Positions 17,399 to 24,937 of a stretch of 64,000 nucleotides of DNA are shown here, in pieces (within the stretch, counting starts at the first letter, position 1; every line of letters begins with the position of its first letter). The stretch is from Terriglobales bacterium. Its GTDB lineage: Bacteria; Acidobacteriota; Terriglobia; Terriglobales; Acidobacteriaceae. The notes beneath the pieces were generated by a model, which was not told the DNA's origin, made no database searches, and worked only from the letters and a program-made list of their open reading frames with translations. The translations under genes and the position numbers were made by a program. The stretch covers positions 124,001-188,000 of the forward strand of contig DATMXP010000039.1 of assembly GCA_035561515.1 (NCBI GenBank). Reading direction: 5' to 3'.

Positions 17399-18787
17399 CT
17401 ACTCGAAAAAGATGAAGTACGAGGAATTCCAGAGCCCCGTAGGAATGCTCCCCCTCGGACGCGCGGTAAATATTACGTTGTAGTCGTCTGAAACCTGGAG
17501 GGATTCCAGCACCGACGTGCCTGCTTTGGGTTCCACCAGGGCCAGGTAGCTCAGGAATTCGTATATGTCTCCTGACCGGAATGTCTGGCCCGCCACAAAC
17601 GTCAGTTGAGTGTTCTCTCCCGAGAAGTGCCAACCCAGTGACGCTGCCAACGCCACGTACCGTTCATACTGCTCCGGCTTCACGGCTTCAGGAGCAGGGT
17701 TATCGAATACGATCCGCAACTTGCGCTCGTCTTCGCGAGTGAACTCCCGGACCTTCAGAGCGCCGGTCTTGGCGGTCGATTTCCAGTCCACATGCCGGGC
17801 CGAATCTTCGGGTAGATACTCGCGAATCCGGTAAAGGTCGTATCCGCGTCCTGCAACGAACGCCTCGAATTCACCCGTGATCATCGGCAGCACCTGGAAC
17901 AGTTCGTCTGTGGGCTCCACCGCCGGGTAGACAATCAACTCCCGTGCCAATGCCACACGACGGGTTTTGGCGAGGAACGAGAAAGGGAATTTCGTCGAGA
18001 TGCCAAAGCCGTCCTGTACGAACTTTCCGCGCTGCCGGAACCGAAGTTCCACTTCACCAACTGCCGCGGTTTTCGCCGGAATGTAAGGAGAATAAACCGG
18101 CTCCTGCAGAATGTCGGCTCGTACTTCCGGAACAATAACGCGGCTCAAGTAGAGATCGGGAATCTTCAGCCATTGCTTTTCAGGCGGAGCCTTTGGCGGA
18201 AACCGGAACAGCGACTGGTGCAGTACCCACTTCGTCTTCGCAGGTCTGACTTTCGGCGGAACCACGCTTACCGAGAATGCCGGCCACAGCGACGACGTAT
18301 TCCGTACCGTCACTCGCCCGAGAACGCTATCGTTCGCGAACACATGATCTGGCAGGCCGACGTCAATCTCCAACCGATGTAGCATCGCCGCCGATGTGAT
18401 ACCGGAAACAACGATAGCGGCGAGCATCGCGGAAACGATGATGAACAGCAGGTTGTTGCCCGTGTTGAGCGCGGCCACTCCTACGATCAACACCAATGCC
18501 ATGTAGAAGATCCCTTCGCGCGTGACGTCGTAATCCAGAGCGTCACGAACTCGCGAAATGGTCACCCGTTTCGCTAAGTAAGGCACGGTGGTCAGCCCTA
18601 CCCACCCGGCCACGATTAGAGCTATGGAAGCCAGAATGCCCGTCGCTATGACATTGCCCTGTTGCGAATAAACCGAGGAGAAGACCGCGGCAGCGAACGC
18701 TACCAGCAATCCGAGAAGCGCACCGAAAAACCGTACCCAGGCTTCTCGGTCCAACTCGCTCAAAACGGATTTCAGTCGTTCCTGCAT
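17399..18787 (-). CDS. DUF58 domain protein
   Basis: A 462-residue membrane-anchored protein of the DUF58 family. Hydrophobic segments lie near residues 18-45, 50-68 and 95-135. The DUF58 core comes in the C-terminal half, with the family motif YDLYRIREYLPEDSARHVDWKSTAKTGALKVREF (only key residues: YLPxDSxRxVxWKxTAK). DUF58 proteins usually sit with MoxR ATPases and VWA proteins, but no moxR is adjacent here. It overlaps the upstream membrane protein gene by 16 bases, so the two are co-translated. Confidence 0.9.
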   Translation of the reverse strand: MQERLKSVLSELDREAWVRFFGALLGLLVAFAAAVFSSVYSQQGNVIATGILASIALIVAGWVGLTTVPYLAKRVTISRVRDALDYDVTREGIFYMALVLIVGVAALNTGNNLLFIIVSAMLAAIVVSGITSAAMLHRLEIDVGLPDHVFANDSVLGRVTVRNTSSLWPAFSVSVVPPKVRPAKTKWVLHQSLFRFPPKAPPEKQWLKIPDLYLSRVIVPEVRADILQEPVYSPYIPAKTAAVGEVELRFRQRGKFVQDGFGISTKFPFSFLAKTRRVALARELIVYPAVEPTDELFQVLPMITGEFEAFVAGRGYDLYRIREYLPEDSARHVDWKSTAKTGALKVREFTREDERKLRIVFDNPAPEAVKPEQYERYVALAASLGWHFSGENTQLTFVAGQTFRSGDIYEFLSYLALVEPKAGTSVLESLQVSDDYNVIFTARPRGSIPTGLWNSSYFIFFE

Positions 18788-19056
18788 TGCGGTTCGGGAT
18801 TCTTGTCTCTGTTCCTATGGATCCAGCGGTCCGCCTTTTGCTTCGCCAGGTCCATTTGCGCGGCAATCCTTGGAAATCGCCTGCGCAAATTCTGCAGAAG
18901 ATTATGAGCCCACGCGTATTCCGTGGAAAGTATCAACAGTCCAACCAGCAGGAACAGGATCCCTTGCAGGACGGGAAGGAAGAGTCCTGCGATGCCGAGC
19001 ACAATGAACGCCCAGCCAACTGTGATGAGGCCGATCCTTTTTAGACGCTGTTTCAC
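18772..19056 (-). CDS. PGPGW-like small membrane protein
   Basis: A protein of about 94 residues with two closely spaced transmembrane helices (GLITVGWAFIVLGIAGLFLP and LQGILFLLVGLLILSTEY) followed by a basic amphipathic tail. The pattern GW-x-x-hydrophobic-G-x-x-GLFLPVLQG resembles the PGPGW / DUF454-like families. The start is not clear: consecutive GTG codons at 19059 and 19056 are the best candidates and the longer frame to 19176 looks non-coding. It overlaps the DUF58 gene start. Confidence 0.65.
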   Translation of the reverse strand: MKQRLKRIGLITVGWAFIVLGIAGLFLPVLQGILFLLVGLLILSTEYAWAHNLLQNLRRRFPRIAAQMDLAKQKADRWIHRNRDKNPEPQCRND

Positions 19057-19249
19057 CACGTCGATGTTAAAGCATAGGCGCCCGAGTATCCCATGCACAC
19101 CAAATAAAAACCTGCTGCTCTGGGGCGATGATGCTCTGAACAGAGCAGCGGACCGGCTCTTTCCGATAAGGAACACAGGTCAGCAGGATTCACCGCACGT
19201 GGTTCGATTCGGGTGCAGTCACATGCTTTTGCGCATCAAACTTGTGACC

Positions 19250-19441
19250 ATGAGAGGGAACTATACATTCTTACTGCTGGTCCTGGCTGCTGCCGCCCTG
19301 GTCGCCATCTTCGTTGTTCCTTACCTGCACTCCATCGGACACGTCGGCGTCAGCATCCCTATCTTCGTATTTCTTGCCCTGCTGTTTATCTACGGACGGC
19401 ACAATCCGCGGCCCCGGAGCAGATCCGGATCAAAGACTTAG
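19250..19441 (+). CDS. putative small two-helix membrane protein, 63 aa
   Basis: A short frame beginning MRGNYTFLLLVLAAAALVAI with two strong hydrophobic stretches (7-26 and 34-48) and a basic tail rich in Arg, Pro and Ser. An in-frame ATG at 19223 would add nine residues; neither has a strong ribosome site (the region ahead of 19250 has no purine run). The stop is three bases from the convergent DUF763 stop. The topology looks real but the gene is unconfirmed. Confidence 0.45.
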   Translation: MRGNYTFLLLVLAAAALVAIFVVPYLHSIGHVGVSIPIFVFLALLFIYGRHNPRPRSRSGSKT

Positions 19442-19444
19442 GAA

Positions 19445-20656
19445 TCAGAACAGTTTCATCTGCTTGTTGTTGCGGGGCGAGGGCTTTCGTTTGTCGTCGA
19501 ACACGCTCCGTCCGTCCAGCGAGGGAGAGATTTCGTTTTCGTGCGCCACGAGTTTCTTGAGGTCCGCGTTCGGCTCTAGGCGCTTTTCAACATTGCGAAC
19601 GAAGCGGTCGAGCCGTCGGAAAGCATCTGTTTTTTCGGAGTTCCCCAATTTGGCCGATTCCAGTGAACGGCGCATCAACTGAATGGACTCGTCGTACGTC
19701 TTCAGCGGCACCGGAAAGGGATGTCGATCCTTCCCGCCAAGCGCAAATGAGAATCGGGCGGGATCGGAAAATCGGCTGGGCGCTCCGTGAACAACTTCGG
19801 CGATCAACGCCAATGACTGCAAAGTCCTCGGACCGAGTTTTTCAAGGAGCAGCAACGACGCGAAATCTCGTAGGTCCTTCTCGTAGGCGACGGCCAGCAC
19901 CGCCCCGAGCCGTTTCAAGTCAACGTCGGCTTCTCGGACGTCGTGATGCCTCGGCATTCTTAACCGACGTACCTCGTCTAGCGTCTTCCCGGGATCCTCA
20001 TGGACAGTCGTGAGCATGGCGCCTTGCGCAGCTTTCGCGCGATGGTCCACCAGGTTCATGATGGTACCCTGGTTTTCGCCGATGATCGCCGTGTGAGGCT
20101 CTGTCACGAAATCGCGGACCGACGCGGAGTGCCAGTGGTAGCGCCGTGCCATCGCTGTTGTTTCGTTCATACCTTGCTGCACGACTGCCCACTCGCCGTC
20201 CCTCGCGAGGATGAATGAATGTAGGTACAACTGGAATCCGTCGGCAATCGCGTTGTTGTCGACGCGTGCTGTTAACCGGCTGGCGCGGACCAATTCATCG
20301 CCGTTGAGTCCGATCCGACTCGATATGTCCGCCAGTTCAGCTGGAGTTTTACGTGAATGCTTCCCGCGTCCGCCGCAGATATAAATGCCCAACTCATCCG
20401 AACGCGGATTCAAGCCGCGTTTCAACGCGCCAACAACCGACGTCGTAATCCCGGAGGAATGCCAGTCCATCCCCATCACCGAACCAAGCGCCTGGAACCA
20501 GAACGGATCGCTAAGGCGACTTAGCAGCTCGGCCGATCCATAGTGATGAAGAACGCTCTCGCAGATGCCGGCGCCAAGCTGCGTCATCCGTTCCGCCAGC
20601 CACGCAGGAACACGTCCACCGTGCAGGGGCAGATCAGCTGAACCGGAGCGTTTCAT
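19445..20656 (-). CDS. DUF763 domain protein
   Basis: A 403-residue protein matching DUF763 (PF05559) over most of its length: the start MKRSGSADLPLHGGRVPAWL, the invariant GICGGRGKHSRKTP region, and DGFQLYLHSF. The family occurs in archaea and some deep-branching bacteria and has no established biochemical role; the basic, His-rich and Arg-rich character hints at nucleic-acid binding, but this is inference. The last 60 residues are charged and low-complexity. It is a single gene with no obvious operon partner. Confidence 0.85.
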   Translation of the reverse strand: MKRSGSADLPLHGGRVPAWLAERMTQLGAGICESVLHHYGSAELLSRLSDPFWFQALGSVMGMDWHSSGITTSVVGALKRGLNPRSDELGIYICGGRGKHSRKTPAELADISSRIGLNGDELVRASRLTARVDNNAIADGFQLYLHSFILARDGEWAVVQQGMNETTAMARRYHWHSASVRDFVTEPHTAIIGENQGTIMNLVDHRAKAAQGAMLTTVHEDPGKTLDEVRRLRMPRHHDVREADVDLKRLGAVLAVAYEKDLRDFASLLLLEKLGPRTLQSLALIAEVVHGAPSRFSDPARFSFALGGKDRHPFPVPLKTYDESIQLMRRSLESAKLGNSEKTDAFRRLDRFVRNVEKRLEPNADLKKLVAHENEISPSLDGRSVFDDKRKPSPRNNKQMKLF

Positions 20657-20919
20657 AGATATCTCTATTTTATTGCGTTCTCACGCGCTTTGCCGGGGTG
20701 GCGTTAGGCTATGAGTTCCCGCACAAACCGCTGTTGCAGTCACAAGCTTCAACGCAAGTGGACCGTATGTTTTTCATTACTGTTCAGTTGCGCATGCGAA
20801 TTTTCTGGTCTGTCAACTGCTTGCGATTCTCCCCACGAGCTTTCGATTCCATGGCGGCATACGTCGGTGCCATCGCATCTTCCCTCTATTCAACAGGACA
20901 ACATCATCAAGGAGAATGC

Positions 20920-21183
20920 ATGGATACCAGAACCAGAACCAGCGGCGAATTCGAGGATCGTTACACCGGAGCAATTGAGACACAAACATCAAAGGTGCCA
21001 TCGAGTGTTTTTCTCGGCCTGGCACTCGGATCGATGGCCGCTTCGGCGGTCCTGAAGATCCTGGAGAAAGACGACTGGGCTCTCTTCGTAGGACAGTGGG
21101 CTGCGCCTTTCCTGATCATGGGCAATTACAACAAGATGGTGAAGCAGCACGGGTCTGACTCACGGAGCAGTTGGGCAGCCTAG
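20920..21183 (+). CDS. small hypothetical membrane-associated protein, 87 aa
   Basis: The ATG at 20920 follows AAGGAGAATGC, a strong ribosome site; the longer frame from 20698 is unlikely. The product has a hydrophilic start (DTRTRTSGEFEDRYTG) and two moderately hydrophobic stretches (SSVFLGLALGSMAASAVLKI and WALFVGQWAAPFLIMGNY), so it may be a two-helix membrane protein. Small proteins of this shape are common in Acidobacteria. No function can be given. Confidence 0.7.
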   Translation: MDTRTRTSGEFEDRYTGAIETQTSKVPSSVFLGLALGSMAASAVLKILEKDDWALFVGQWAAPFLIMGNYNKMVKQHGSDSRSSWAA

Positions 21184-21188
21184 GGGCT

Positions 21189-21219
21189 GTCTCGGCCGAC
21201 ACGGACTGTCGGCCGAGAC
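21189..21219. terminator. long hairpin between convergent genes
   Basis: A perfect 13-bp stem (GTCTCGGCCGACA / TGTCGGCCGAGAC) with a five-base loop. There is no T-tract on either side, but it lies exactly between the convergent genes ending at 21183 and 21239, so a bidirectional transcription barrier is the likely role. Confidence 0.6.
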
Positions 21220-21238
21220 TCACCTAACTCGGCGACAT

Positions 21239-21796
21239 CTACAGGTTCGTTGTTAACTTCACGCTTCTGCGGTTGGCCATCTCCAACCCAATTTTGTGTT
21301 TTTGCTCCGCAGAGAGCTTCTTGGCAGCGACCGGGAACACGTCTCTGTCTTCTACCTCGATGTGCCGCGCGTACATCTCCGCCAACTGAGTAATCGCTGT
21401 GCGGAACTCTTCCGCTTCATTTGGCGTCAGCTCACCCTTCGAAAGGTACTCGTTCCCAATCGCATCCACCTTCTCGTGCAGCGGTTCTGCCCAGCGATGG
21501 TCTACCTCAAGCCCCTCGATCTTTTCTAAAGCCTGTTTTACGTCGGCATCGTCCATATTCCGCAACACAGGGAATAACGACTCCTCTTCATCCGCGGTGT
21601 GTTTAGGAGCGGCTTCGCGGAAATAGCGCAGGGCTAACTCCAGTGAACGCCGTGTGTCGCTCGTAAGTGGCTGATCGCACGTTTTTGCTACTCCCTGCAA
21701 CGCACCCATGAACATCTCCACCCGCCGGTGGCAGTCGGAAAGTAATCCTGTCGGTTCGGTAAAACTGTGTGTGGAAGCACCAATCTGGACTGGCAT
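21239..21796 (-). CDS. hemerythrin HHE domain protein
   Basis: A 185-residue cation-binding hemerythrin-like four-helix bundle. The expected iron ligands are present in order: DCHRRVE (H23), HTADEEESLFP (His plus acidic cluster in helix 2), EVDHRWAEPLHE, and YARHIEVEDRDVFP in helix 4. Such proteins bind O2 or NO or store iron. It is divergently transcribed from the cyclic-nucleotide-domain gene, with a CRP/FNR-type palindrome in the shared intergenic region. A link to NO or oxygen handling fits the norB and hydrogenase loci, by inference. Confidence 0.88.
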   Translation of the reverse strand: MPVQIGASTHSFTEPTGLLSDCHRRVEMFMGALQGVAKTCDQPLTSDTRRSLELALRYFREAAPKHTADEEESLFPVLRNMDDADVKQALEKIEGLEVDHRWAEPLHEKVDAIGNEYLSKGELTPNEAEEFRTAITQLAEMYARHIEVEDRDVFPVAAKKLSAEQKHKIGLEMANRRSVKLTTNL

Positions 21797-21911
21797 GTCA
21801 ACAATTCTATCGTGTCACGAGTTTGTTGGGGTGTGACAAAAGTCCTCGGATTACGCCGAAAATCGAGGAATTCTGTCTCCCGCGATGAAGTAAGGGTATG
21901 TCCGTCGACCA

Positions 21912-21927
21912 TGTGATGCACATCACA
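21912..21927 (+). promoter_or_regulatory. CRP/FNR operator with class II promoter geometry
   Basis: A perfect TGTGA-N6-TCACA palindrome in the divergent promoter region. A TATCCT hexamer at 21949-21954 would place a start near 21961, with the palindrome centred at -41.5, the classic class II activator position. The site supports starting the downstream gene at 21994 and not at the in-frame ATG at 21898, since that start would put the operator inside the coding region. Confidence 0.65.
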
Positions 21928-21993
21928 GCCGAATGTGAGTACTCCCAATATCCTCAAGTGAGTGGCGGACGTGAGGTTCGCTCGAGAACGACT

Positions 21994-22422
21994 ATGTATA
22001 CCGAATTGAAACGAGACGATTCCTTTCTTGCACCACTGGAACTGGCCAGCAGCCTCGCTGGCTACGGTTCGACGTTAAGCCATCCGGAGCACACGATCCT
22101 GTTTGAGCGCGGACAGAAGGCCCGTGGATTGTTCCTCCTCAGAACCGGGTCGGTGCGCCTGAGCGTGCCCGGTGCCTTGGACCGTAGTGTCGGTCCCGGT
22201 TCGCTCCTCGGAGTCCCCGGAACGCTCTCCAAGGGGATCTACAGCCTGTCAGCGGAACTTCTGGAAGAGAGCCAGGTGCTTTTCGTTCCCTCGGAGCGCG
22301 TGGCGGCCCTGATGACGGAACATCCCGAACTCGGATTCCAGATGGTTCAGCTCCTTAGTCGGGAGATTCAAGCGCTTCGCCAGCGCATCGGTGAACTGCA
22401 AAACACCACGCCGCTTCCGTAG
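21994..22422 (+). CDS. stand-alone cyclic nucleotide-binding (CRP-like) domain protein, no HTH
   Basis: A 142-residue protein with the beta-roll of the CRP/FNR sensor domain: ILFERGQKARGLFLLRTGSV, then RSVGPGSLLGVPGTLSKGIY, then LLEESQVLFVPSERVAALM. It continues into the long dimerisation helix (PELGFQMVQLLSREIQALRQRI) and stops, so the C-terminal winged helix is absent. There is no frameshift remnant of an HTH in the following 360 bases. It might be a ligand-sensing partner or an antagonist that heterodimerises with a full CRP/FNR protein. The ligand is unknown, and the phosphate-binding arginine motif is not classical. Confidence 0.8.
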   Translation: MYTELKRDDSFLAPLELASSLAGYGSTLSHPEHTILFERGQKARGLFLLRTGSVRLSVPGALDRSVGPGSLLGVPGTLSKGIYSLSAELLEESQVLFVPSERVAALMTEHPELGFQMVQLLSREIQALRQRIGELQNTTPLP

Positions 22423-22443
22423 ACTCGGAAAGACCTCTGGTGT

Positions 22444-22459
22444 GGTGATGAAAATCACA
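22444..22459 (+). promoter_or_regulatory. CRP/FNR-type palindrome, distal site of the hydrogenase operon
   Basis: GGTGA-N6-TCACA with central TGAAAA, nine of ten half-site positions matching. It is 22 bases after the stop of the cyclic-nucleotide-domain gene and about 325 bases before the hydrogenase start codon. Confidence 0.5.
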
Positions 22460-22652
22460 ACACCACGGCCCACAAAAGAGATTTTCATCTTCTCGCGGCC
22501 CGATTTGCGGTCCGTTTCCGCTTGCTTAAATCCCTCACTGTAGGCCGTAACCAAGCTACAGTAGCGCGTTTCAGTAGCTGCATAGTTTGCGGTGCAATCA
22601 GTTTCAAGCCTTCCTTGGATAGCGAGCGAGTCCGCGCCCTATCACGCTGAGT

Positions 22653-22668
22653 AGTGACTTTTGTCACT
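22653..22668 (+). promoter_or_regulatory. CRP/FNR-type palindrome, proximal site of the hydrogenase operon
   Basis: AGTGA-N6-TCACT with central CTTTTG; the symmetry is perfect over 16 bases. It is 116 bases before the hydrogenase small subunit start. Its centre is 209 bases from the distal site, close to a whole number of helical turns. Confidence 0.55.
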
Positions 22669-22784
22669 TACCCGTGAGAAGCGGGTAGGCGAAAACATGA
22701 TGGTCGCCACAAATCCGAACAACTGTTCGAACGTGGGGCGAGCTCTAGCGGATCTGCAATTTACCCCTTCGGGGAGCGCGCTGA

Positions 22785-23987
22785 ATGCCTACTGACGCAG
22801 TCATTAAAAAGGACAAGCTGGCCGACGACACTATCGGCTCCCACCTTAAACAAAGCGGTGTTTCCCGCCGCGATTTCGTAACCCTTTGCGGTATGTTGAT
22901 GGCCGCCGCCCCGATGGGCCTGGCCCTGACCGAAAAGGCGAAGTCGGTTGAGCAACTTGCCAATACCGTCGCCAAGGCGAAACGCCCCTCGGTAATCTGG
23001 TTGCACTTCCAGGACTGTACCGGTTGTTCGGAAACCCTGCTTCGTACTTCCGCCCCCGATGTTGCCGACCTCATCCTCAACGTAATCTCCCTCGACTATC
23101 ACGAAACGCTCATGGCGGCCTCCGGCTACCAGGCAGAGAAGTCGTTGAAGGATGCCGCGGAAGCCAATGCCGGCAAGTTCATCCTCGTTTGCGAAGGCTC
23201 GGTGCCTCTAAAGGATGGCGGTCAGTACCTGACGCTGGCTGGCGTGAAAGGCGTTGATCGCCTCAAGGAAATCGCCTCCAAGGCCGCCGCTGTCGTTTCC
23301 ATGGGTTCTTGCGCGTCCTGGGGAGGAGTTCCTTCAGCCGACCCGAACCCGACTGGCGCCGTCGGCATCGACCAGATCATCACCGACAAGCCTGTCGTCA
23401 ATCTCCCCGGATGCCCGCCGAATCCGTACAACCTGCTTGGCGTTGTCCTCGAATTCGTCACCCTCGGCAAACTTCCTGCTCTCGACCAGTACGGTCGTCC
23501 CAAGTTCGCCTATGACCGCCTCATCCACGACCACTGCCCCCGTCGCGCCCACTTCGACGCCGGCCGCTTCGTGAAGGAGTTCGGCGATGAAGGTCACCGT
23601 CAAGGCTGGTGCCTGTACAAGATGGGCTGCAAAGGTCCGGCTACGCACGCCGGCTGCTCCACCCGTCACTTTAATGAAACACCGGATGTTTGGCCGATCG
23701 GCATCGGCGCGCCCTGCGTCGGATGTACTGAGAAGGCGGTTGCCTTCCGCGTGCCGATCTTCCAGACCATCGACCTCCACACCGTAACGCCTCCTGAAAC
23801 CTATCCTCTGATCAATGCTCGCGTCGGTTCCATCGGTGTTGCAGCGGCGGCGGTTGCAGGTGCGGTTGCAGGCGGTCTCGGAACCGCGGCGTGGATGGCA
23901 GCACAGAAGCTTCCCAGCAGTAAGGAGACCCAGGGCCCAGAGGATCCCTCCGATAAATCCAATTCTGCGAAAGCGGGAGGCCAGTAA
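22785..23987 (+). CDS. hybO: [NiFe] hydrogenase small subunit, membrane-anchored, Tat-exported
   Basis: The electron-transfer subunit of a group 1 uptake hydrogenase, 400 residues. A Tat signal (SRRDFVTLCG, residues 25-34) precedes the hydrophobic core. The proximal cluster ligands begin with FQDCTGCSETLL; GSCASWGGV, the distal HDHCPRR, and the medial PCVGCTE follow. A C-terminal membrane anchor lies at GSIGVAAAAVAGAVAGGLGT. The extra cysteines that mark O2-tolerant enzymes (CTCC and WGC) are Gly here, so the enzyme is probably O2-sensitive. The gene order matches hybOABCD; the symbol is by that synteny. Confidence 0.93.
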   Translation: MPTDAVIKKDKLADDTIGSHLKQSGVSRRDFVTLCGMLMAAAPMGLALTEKAKSVEQLANTVAKAKRPSVIWLHFQDCTGCSETLLRTSAPDVADLILNVISLDYHETLMAASGYQAEKSLKDAAEANAGKFILVCEGSVPLKDGGQYLTLAGVKGVDRLKEIASKAAAVVSMGSCASWGGVPSADPNPTGAVGIDQIITDKPVVNLPGCPPNPYNLLGVVLEFVTLGKLPALDQYGRPKFAYDRLIHDHCPRRAHFDAGRFVKEFGDEGHRQGWCLYKMGCKGPATHAGCSTRHFNETPDVWPIGIGAPCVGCTEKAVAFRVPIFQTIDLHTVTPPETYPLINARVGSIGVAAAAVAGAVAGGLGTAAWMAAQKLPSSKETQGPEDPSDKSNSAKAGGQ

Positions 23988-23989
23988 TC

Positions 23990-24937
23990 ATGGACATCAC
24001 GCGCCGGAAAGCCCTGCAAAAGCTCTCGACGGGCACGGCCTCGGCAGCGGCGGTCGGTTTGACCACCATCGCCCTGCCGGGTGAGGCGCACGCTTCGGAC
24101 GAAGTCAAGGTAGCTCCGAAGAATGCCGTCTCCATGTTGTACGACACCACGCGTTGCGTCGGCTGCAAGTCTTGCGTCGCCGCGTGCGCCGAAGCGAATC
24201 AGCTTAAGCCTGACACCTCCCTCAGTGGCGGATTGCACCAGGCCCCTCCTGACCTCAACGCCTTTACGAAGAACATCATCAAGCTGTACAAGCCCGCCGC
24301 CACCAACAGCGCGTATTCCTACGTAAAGCAGCAGTGCATGCATTGCGTGGATCCGACCTGCGTCGCCGGCTGCTCGTTCTTCGCGCTCACCAAGAATCAG
24401 GATACTGGCATCGTTTCGTGGAACGGCTCCAAGTGCATGGGCTGCCGCTACTGCGAGATTTCCTGCCCCTTCCATGTTCCGAAATTCGAGTGGATGGGCA
24501 TGAATCCGAAGGTCGTGAAATGCGAGTTCTGCCAGGAGCGCTTGGCGGCAGGGAAGCAGCCCGCATGCACGAATGTCTGTCCGACCCACGCCGTCATCTT
24601 CGGCACACGTGAGCAACTGTTGGCCGAAGCCAAGAAGCGCGTCGCCGAGCACCCCGGCAAGTACTACCAGGATCGCGTTTACGGAGATTCCGATGCCGGC
24701 GGTACACAGGTCCTTTATCTCTCGCACGTTCCGTTCGAAAAGATCGGTCTGCCCGAGATGGGTAACGAATCGGTCCCCTCGAAATACATGAAGTGGCAGC
24801 GGAAGCTCTACTCCTACCTGGTGGTTCCCACCGTCCTCTACGTGACCATGGTGGGTGTCATCCGCGGTAACTGGAAAGAGCACAAGCACCACATGGAAGA
24901 AGAGCAGAAGAAAACCGGATTGAGGCCGCAGCTATGA
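23990..24937 (+). CDS. hybA: hydrogenase iron-sulfur electron-transfer subunit, HybA-like
   Basis: A 315-residue ferredoxin-type subunit that relays electrons from the small subunit to the membrane quinone-reactive protein. It starts with a Tat signal (TRRKALQKLSTGTASAAAVG). Sixteen cysteines in four groups (CVGCKSCVAAC, CMHCVDPTCVAGC, CMGCRYCEISC, CEFCQ...CTNVC) bind four [4Fe-4S] clusters. A single transmembrane helix (YLVVPTVLYVTMVGVIRG) near the C-terminus anchors it on the periplasmic face, as in E. coli HybA. The gene begins three bases after hybO and overlaps hybB by four. Confidence 0.93.
   Translation: MDITRRKALQKLSTGTASAAAVGLTTIALPGEAHASDEVKVAPKNAVSMLYDTTRCVGCKSCVAACAEANQLKPDTSLSGGLHQAPPDLNAFTKNIIKLYKPAATNSAYSYVKQQCMHCVDPTCVAGCSFFALTKNQDTGIVSWNGSKCMGCRYCEISCPFHVPKFEWMGMNPKVVKCEFCQERLAAGKQPACTNVCPTHAVIFGTREQLLAEAKKRVAEHPGKYYQDRVYGDSDAGGTQVLYLSHVPFEKIGLPEMGNESVPSKYMKWQRKLYSYLVVPTVLYVTMVGVIRGNWKEHKHHMEEEQKKTGLRPQL

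Larger units (their letters stand above)
22423..22784 (+). other. 362-base regulatory region of the hydrogenase operon
   Basis: No credible gene lies here; the short minus-strand frames are not supported. The region holds two CRP/FNR-type palindromes (22444-22459 and 22653-22668) and ends in a small hairpin CCCC-TTC-GGGG (22764-22774) whose 3' arm contains GGGGAG, the probable ribosome site of the hydrogenase small subunit gene. A CATGAT hexamer at 22696-22701 is a weak candidate -10. I see no sigma-54 promoter signature. Confidence 0.55.

Noticed and set aside
21994-22422. the CRP-like protein as the factor that binds the four palindromes
   Set aside because: It has no helix-turn-helix, so it cannot bind DNA by itself in the CRP manner.
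22249-22667. short minus-strand frames in the hydrogenase leader
   Set aside because: No ribosome sites or domains; the region is better explained by two regulator palindromes.
23801-24892. 363-codon minus-strand frame
   Set aside because: It lies antisense to the hydrogenase small subunit and HybA genes, whose motifs are unmistakable; GC-rich third positions keep it open.
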